This document shows positions 61,178 to 64,000 of a stretch of 64,000 nucleotides of DNA, piece by piece (positions within the stretch are counted from its first letter, which is position 1; every line of letters begins with the position of its first letter). Location of the stretch: assembly GCA_922989275.2 (NCBI GenBank), contig OV277871.1, positions 5,890,001-5,954,000 on the forward strand, written 5' to 3'. The position numbers and the translations under genes were made by a program. Under the pieces are notes generated by a model, which was not told where the DNA came from, did no database searches, and was given only the letters and a program-made list of their open reading frames with translations. The stretch is from Gari tellinella. Taxonomy: Eukaryota > Mollusca > Bivalvia > Cardiida > Psammobiidae.

Positions 61178-61424
61178 TTAACCCTTCATTGCCATTATGA
61201 CGTCACAACCAGTCTACCAAATTTACTGCCATAATATTGTCTATTCGCAATCATGCTTTAGAATTGTTTGGCAGTTTTACTTAAAAAGCATTTACATGTA
61301 AGTACATGTAAGTGTGAAACCGTTTTGGACCCTGGTAAGACTCTGTGTTACACAGCGTCTTATCAGGATCAAAGCTGTTTGCATATGTGTAATCGGTGTT
61401 GTCGAGCATTGCACTGAAGGGGTA
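61178..61424. repeat. M4-type MITE
   Basis: TTAACCCTTCATTGCCATTATG ... GAGCATTGCACTGAAGGGGTA; core 61316-61382 with GACTCTGTGTTACACAGCGTC. Confidence 0.75.
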
Positions 61425-61480
61425 CAGTAGTTCCAAGTTTCCAAGTTCCAAGTAGACGTTATTTTAACGTCATTAATGTC

Positions 61481-61707
61481 GTCATTCAGTGCGTAATACG
61501 ATATTCTTTACCGTTTAAACGCAAACGCTTTATACTAAATGTAGAAAATTACAACAATATATGACTATCTATTTTAACGTAAGCGGAAACCAGTTTGGAG
61601 CCTGATCAGACGCCGGGTTATCCGGCATCTGATCTTGCTCCAAACTGTTTACATTGGAAATAATAATTTTCGCGTTAACGCGTTTATTTGGGAAAGAATA
61701 ACTGTAA
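61481..61707. repeat. M1 MITE, ends eroded
   Basis: AATACGATATTCTTTACCG ... TTGGGAAAGAATAACTGTAA; core 61588-61650. Confidence 0.72.
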
Positions 61708-61829
61708 GAATGTTTAAACAATTAATACAGGCTAGATTTCATTAACAAAAAGTAAATTGATCATAAATATAATAACCAATACCACATTCGATATTTGTAG
61801 TAAGTTTTAAAGCTGACTAGTAACAAATA

Positions 61830-62069
61830 TACTGTTGAGAAAACGTTATCCTTTCCCAATAAAAGCGTTTACGCTAAAACTATTATTTCCAGTGGAAACA
61901 GTTTGGAGCCTGATCAGACGCCAGTTAACCCGGCGTCTGATCAGGCTCCAAACTGTTTGCCACTCAGGTAAAAATGAAAAGTCAGAATTGTCAAAAAGTT
62001 GTCCTTTTCTAAGTTTTAGTGTTTTGCGTTTGCGTTCAAACGGGAAAGAATAACGTTTTCTCCATTGGA
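61830..62069. repeat. M1 MITE
   Basis: TACTGTTGAGAAAACGTTAT ... ACGTTTTCTCCATTGGA; core 61899-61963. Confidence 0.86.
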
Positions 62070-62972
62070 ATTATTCTCGTATTTTAACATAAAAACCGCA
62101 ACACCTTGCTTTATCCACATAACGTCAATCCTTTCGTCGCCATAGTGACCGTCTGTTTTAAAAATTTAGTCTTTTCTTCAAATTTAGATATACGACAGTT
62201 TGACTATTATCTTTGACTACTAGTATCAAGCAGCTGTGATCATGAACAGACACCGAATAACAGGACGTCTGATCTTGACCAAAAATGTTTGTAGTATCAT
62301 ATTTTACATCTCTGGAGCTGAAACGGTAAGGCAGATTTCGTTCGAAAAAGGGGCTGAGATATATATTTCCGCTATTTCAGCTATATTCGCTATATATCTA
62401 TATGTTGTAAAGCAATATAATTCAAATTGTCCTACAGAATGGTTCCCGGTCTAGCCTCGCGTTAGTCGGCAACTCGTCTGGTTCCCATCTGTTTACAATT
62501 GGACATTGAGGATATCACCATTCTTTCCCGCTTAAACTGAAGTAAACACAATGCAATAAAATGTAGAACGTAACGCCCTTTTAGGAAATAAAGTTGGCTA
62601 TTCATTTTAATCTATATGGCCGAAAGTCTGGAGCCTGATCAGTCGCTATATTATCCAATGCCAGATTTGACTGTACACTATTTGCAAATGTCATCAATTT
62701 TAGCGCAAACTCGTTTTTGAGAAAGAATGGCGTTTAACCCCATATAAATACAAAGTCATCCATGGACTGTTAAATGAAAAACGCAATTAATACAGCGCAT
62801 AACGTGCATTAACGATATGTAAAGGCACTCATACAAGTCTACTAACAATACGTATGTACAAGACATCAAACCTATATAAGACAGAAATGTAAAACATAAC
62901 AATAGAAACCAACAAAACAATAGATATACCTGATAAACTGTGTCATACCAAGAGATGGGGTAATATTTTCAG
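62070..62972. other. spacer with repeat debris
   Basis: A degenerate core near 62225-62290 and broken M1 text at 62520-62735 (TTCTTTCCCGCTTAAACTG, GAGCCTGATCAGTCGC). No gene recognised. Confidence 0.45.
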
Positions 62973-63070
62973 TTTAACCCACTCAATGTCATTATGACGT
63001 CACAACCCGTTAAACACATTCATTGCCATACTATCGTCTGCTCGCAAATATATCGTCTGGTTTATTGTAG
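62973..63070. repeat. M4 left-end fragment
   Basis: TTTAACCCACTCAATGTCATTATGACGTCAC; cut by the following M1. Confidence 0.6.
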
Positions 63071-63320
63071 TACAGTAGAGAATCTGTTATTCTTTCCCGT
63101 TTAAACGCAAACGTACGCAAACGCAAAACACTAAAACGTAGAAAAGAACAACTTTTGGACAATTCTGATAATTCATGTTTATCATGGTGGCAAACAGTTT
63201 GGAGCCTGATCAGACACCGGGTTACCCGGCGTCTGATCTGGCTCCAAACTGTTTGCACTGGAAATAATAGTTTTAGCGTAAACGCGTTTATTGGGAAAGA
63301 ATAACACATTCTCCACTGTA
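63071..63320. repeat. M1 MITE, AATCTG subtype
   Basis: TACAGTAGAGAATCTGTTAT ... ACACATTCTCCACTGTA; core 63193-63257. Confidence 0.9.
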
Positions 63321-64000
63321 TAGACATTTAGAAAATTTAATTTACATGCATTTTGATGTTTGCAAAAATAAATATCGATAAGAGTGTCAAACAGTTTGGC
63401 TCCTGATCAGACGCCGCGCGAAATGTGTTTTTGCATGTCGAGTGTGTCAATGGTTACATGTAAATAACTAGCAGATCATACCTGCAAGGAAGATTCTATG
63501 TGACAGCAGCTTTAAGCAAATTTCACTTAGATAATTGCTGACTCTTTTTTACAATCCATTTTAAAACGTTTAAGCTTCTATAAGTTAGGTTTTTGAACAG
63601 CTATTTATTTTACACGTTTTCGCAAAAAACAACTGTCACAGGGGCCGCAAAAATGACGGACATTCGCCGATATAGTTTTCAAAAAACAAAAAAAAGTTTA
63701 GGGTCGGAGGGAATATATTGGGTCTTCGGGTTCCCGGAAACACATGGTTTATATTCTTTGGCCTAATTGTAGCTTTTCATAACTGTAATATTATTGGCTT
63801 TTTATAAGTTAAAAGTGTCAAACAATTTGGATTCTTATCAGAACCCGTATTACTCGTTATTTGGTCTGGATCAACACTCTTAGTGGTAGTAAAACGGTTA
63901 AACTCAACTAGGAAACTTAAAACATACATTGTACCCAGACACCGCCCCTTATCAGGAATAATCATGTAAATGCTTGTTTTCGCCGTTTTACAGTGACAAA
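63321..64000. other. window end, nothing beyond repeat fragments
   Basis: A half core at 63388-63420 (AAACAGTTTGGCTCCTGATC) and a degenerate one at 63815-63880. No gene recognised. Confidence 0.45.

Overview
The window is animal nuclear DNA, most probably from a bivalve mollusc. It has spliced genes with long introns, polyadenylation signals, tRNA- and 5S-derived retroelements, and a very high load of short palindromic transposons (MITEs). The species cannot be fixed from sequence alone; a heterodont bivalve such as a dreissenid is a guess.

Three protein genes can be assembled exon by exon. (1) A two-exon plus-strand gene (5998-8802) encodes a 152-residue secreted Gly/Met/Tyr-rich repeat protein with a signal peptide, a WWCKKC head and a basic RPY tail. 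It has a TATA box, an initiator and AATAAA signals. (2) A four-exon minus-strand gene (36039 down to 26077) encodes a complete 353-residue PP2C phosphatase orthologous to PPM1L, with an N-terminal membrane anchor. (3) A nine-exon plus-strand gene (43238-56219) encodes a 384-residue Gfo/Idh/MocA-family NAD(P)-dependent dehydrogenase. Its first exon, only 29 codons, looks like a mitochondrial presequence. Genes 2 and 3 are divergent, about 7.2 kb apart. Most other open reading frames are shadows of repeats.

The rest is dominated by about ten MITE families, called M1 to M10 here. M1 is flanked by TA and begins CAGTGGAGAAAACG. M2, M3, M4 and M10 are flanked by TTAA. M5 begins TACAGTCGAA and M6 TACAGTAAAACC. 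M7 begins ACAGTGCTCCCTC, M8 GGGGCCCGTTTCATAAA, and M9 is a palindrome with a TTATAAAGCG end. Many copies are nested inside one another at precise TTAA sites. Families with unrelated ends (M1, M3, M4, M7, M10) share one kind of central hairpin (AAACAGT...TGATCAG...ACTGTTT), seen more than 50 times.

The most striking element is a 465-bp retroelement at 39550-40014 on the minus strand. It has LTRs identical apart from one 14-bp gap, an 18-nt tRNA-Leu primer-binding site, a polypurine tract and no coding capacity, so it is a TRIM. Each LTR carries a 5S rRNA-like block, an architecture known from plant Cassandra elements. A degraded relative lies in PPM1L intron 1. Other items are a 1,016-bp TTAA-flanked element with a tRNA-like pol III promoter, a tRNA-derived SINE, a degenerate ~130-bp tandem array, several fold-back palindromes, and a 480-bp pyrimidine tract upstream of PPM1L.

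Region by region: 1-5.9 kb repeats; 5.9-8.9 kb secreted-protein gene; 9-26 kb gene-free, M2-rich; 26-36 kb PPM1L; 36-43 kb intergenic with the TRIM; 43-56 kb dehydrogenase gene; 56-64 kb repeats.
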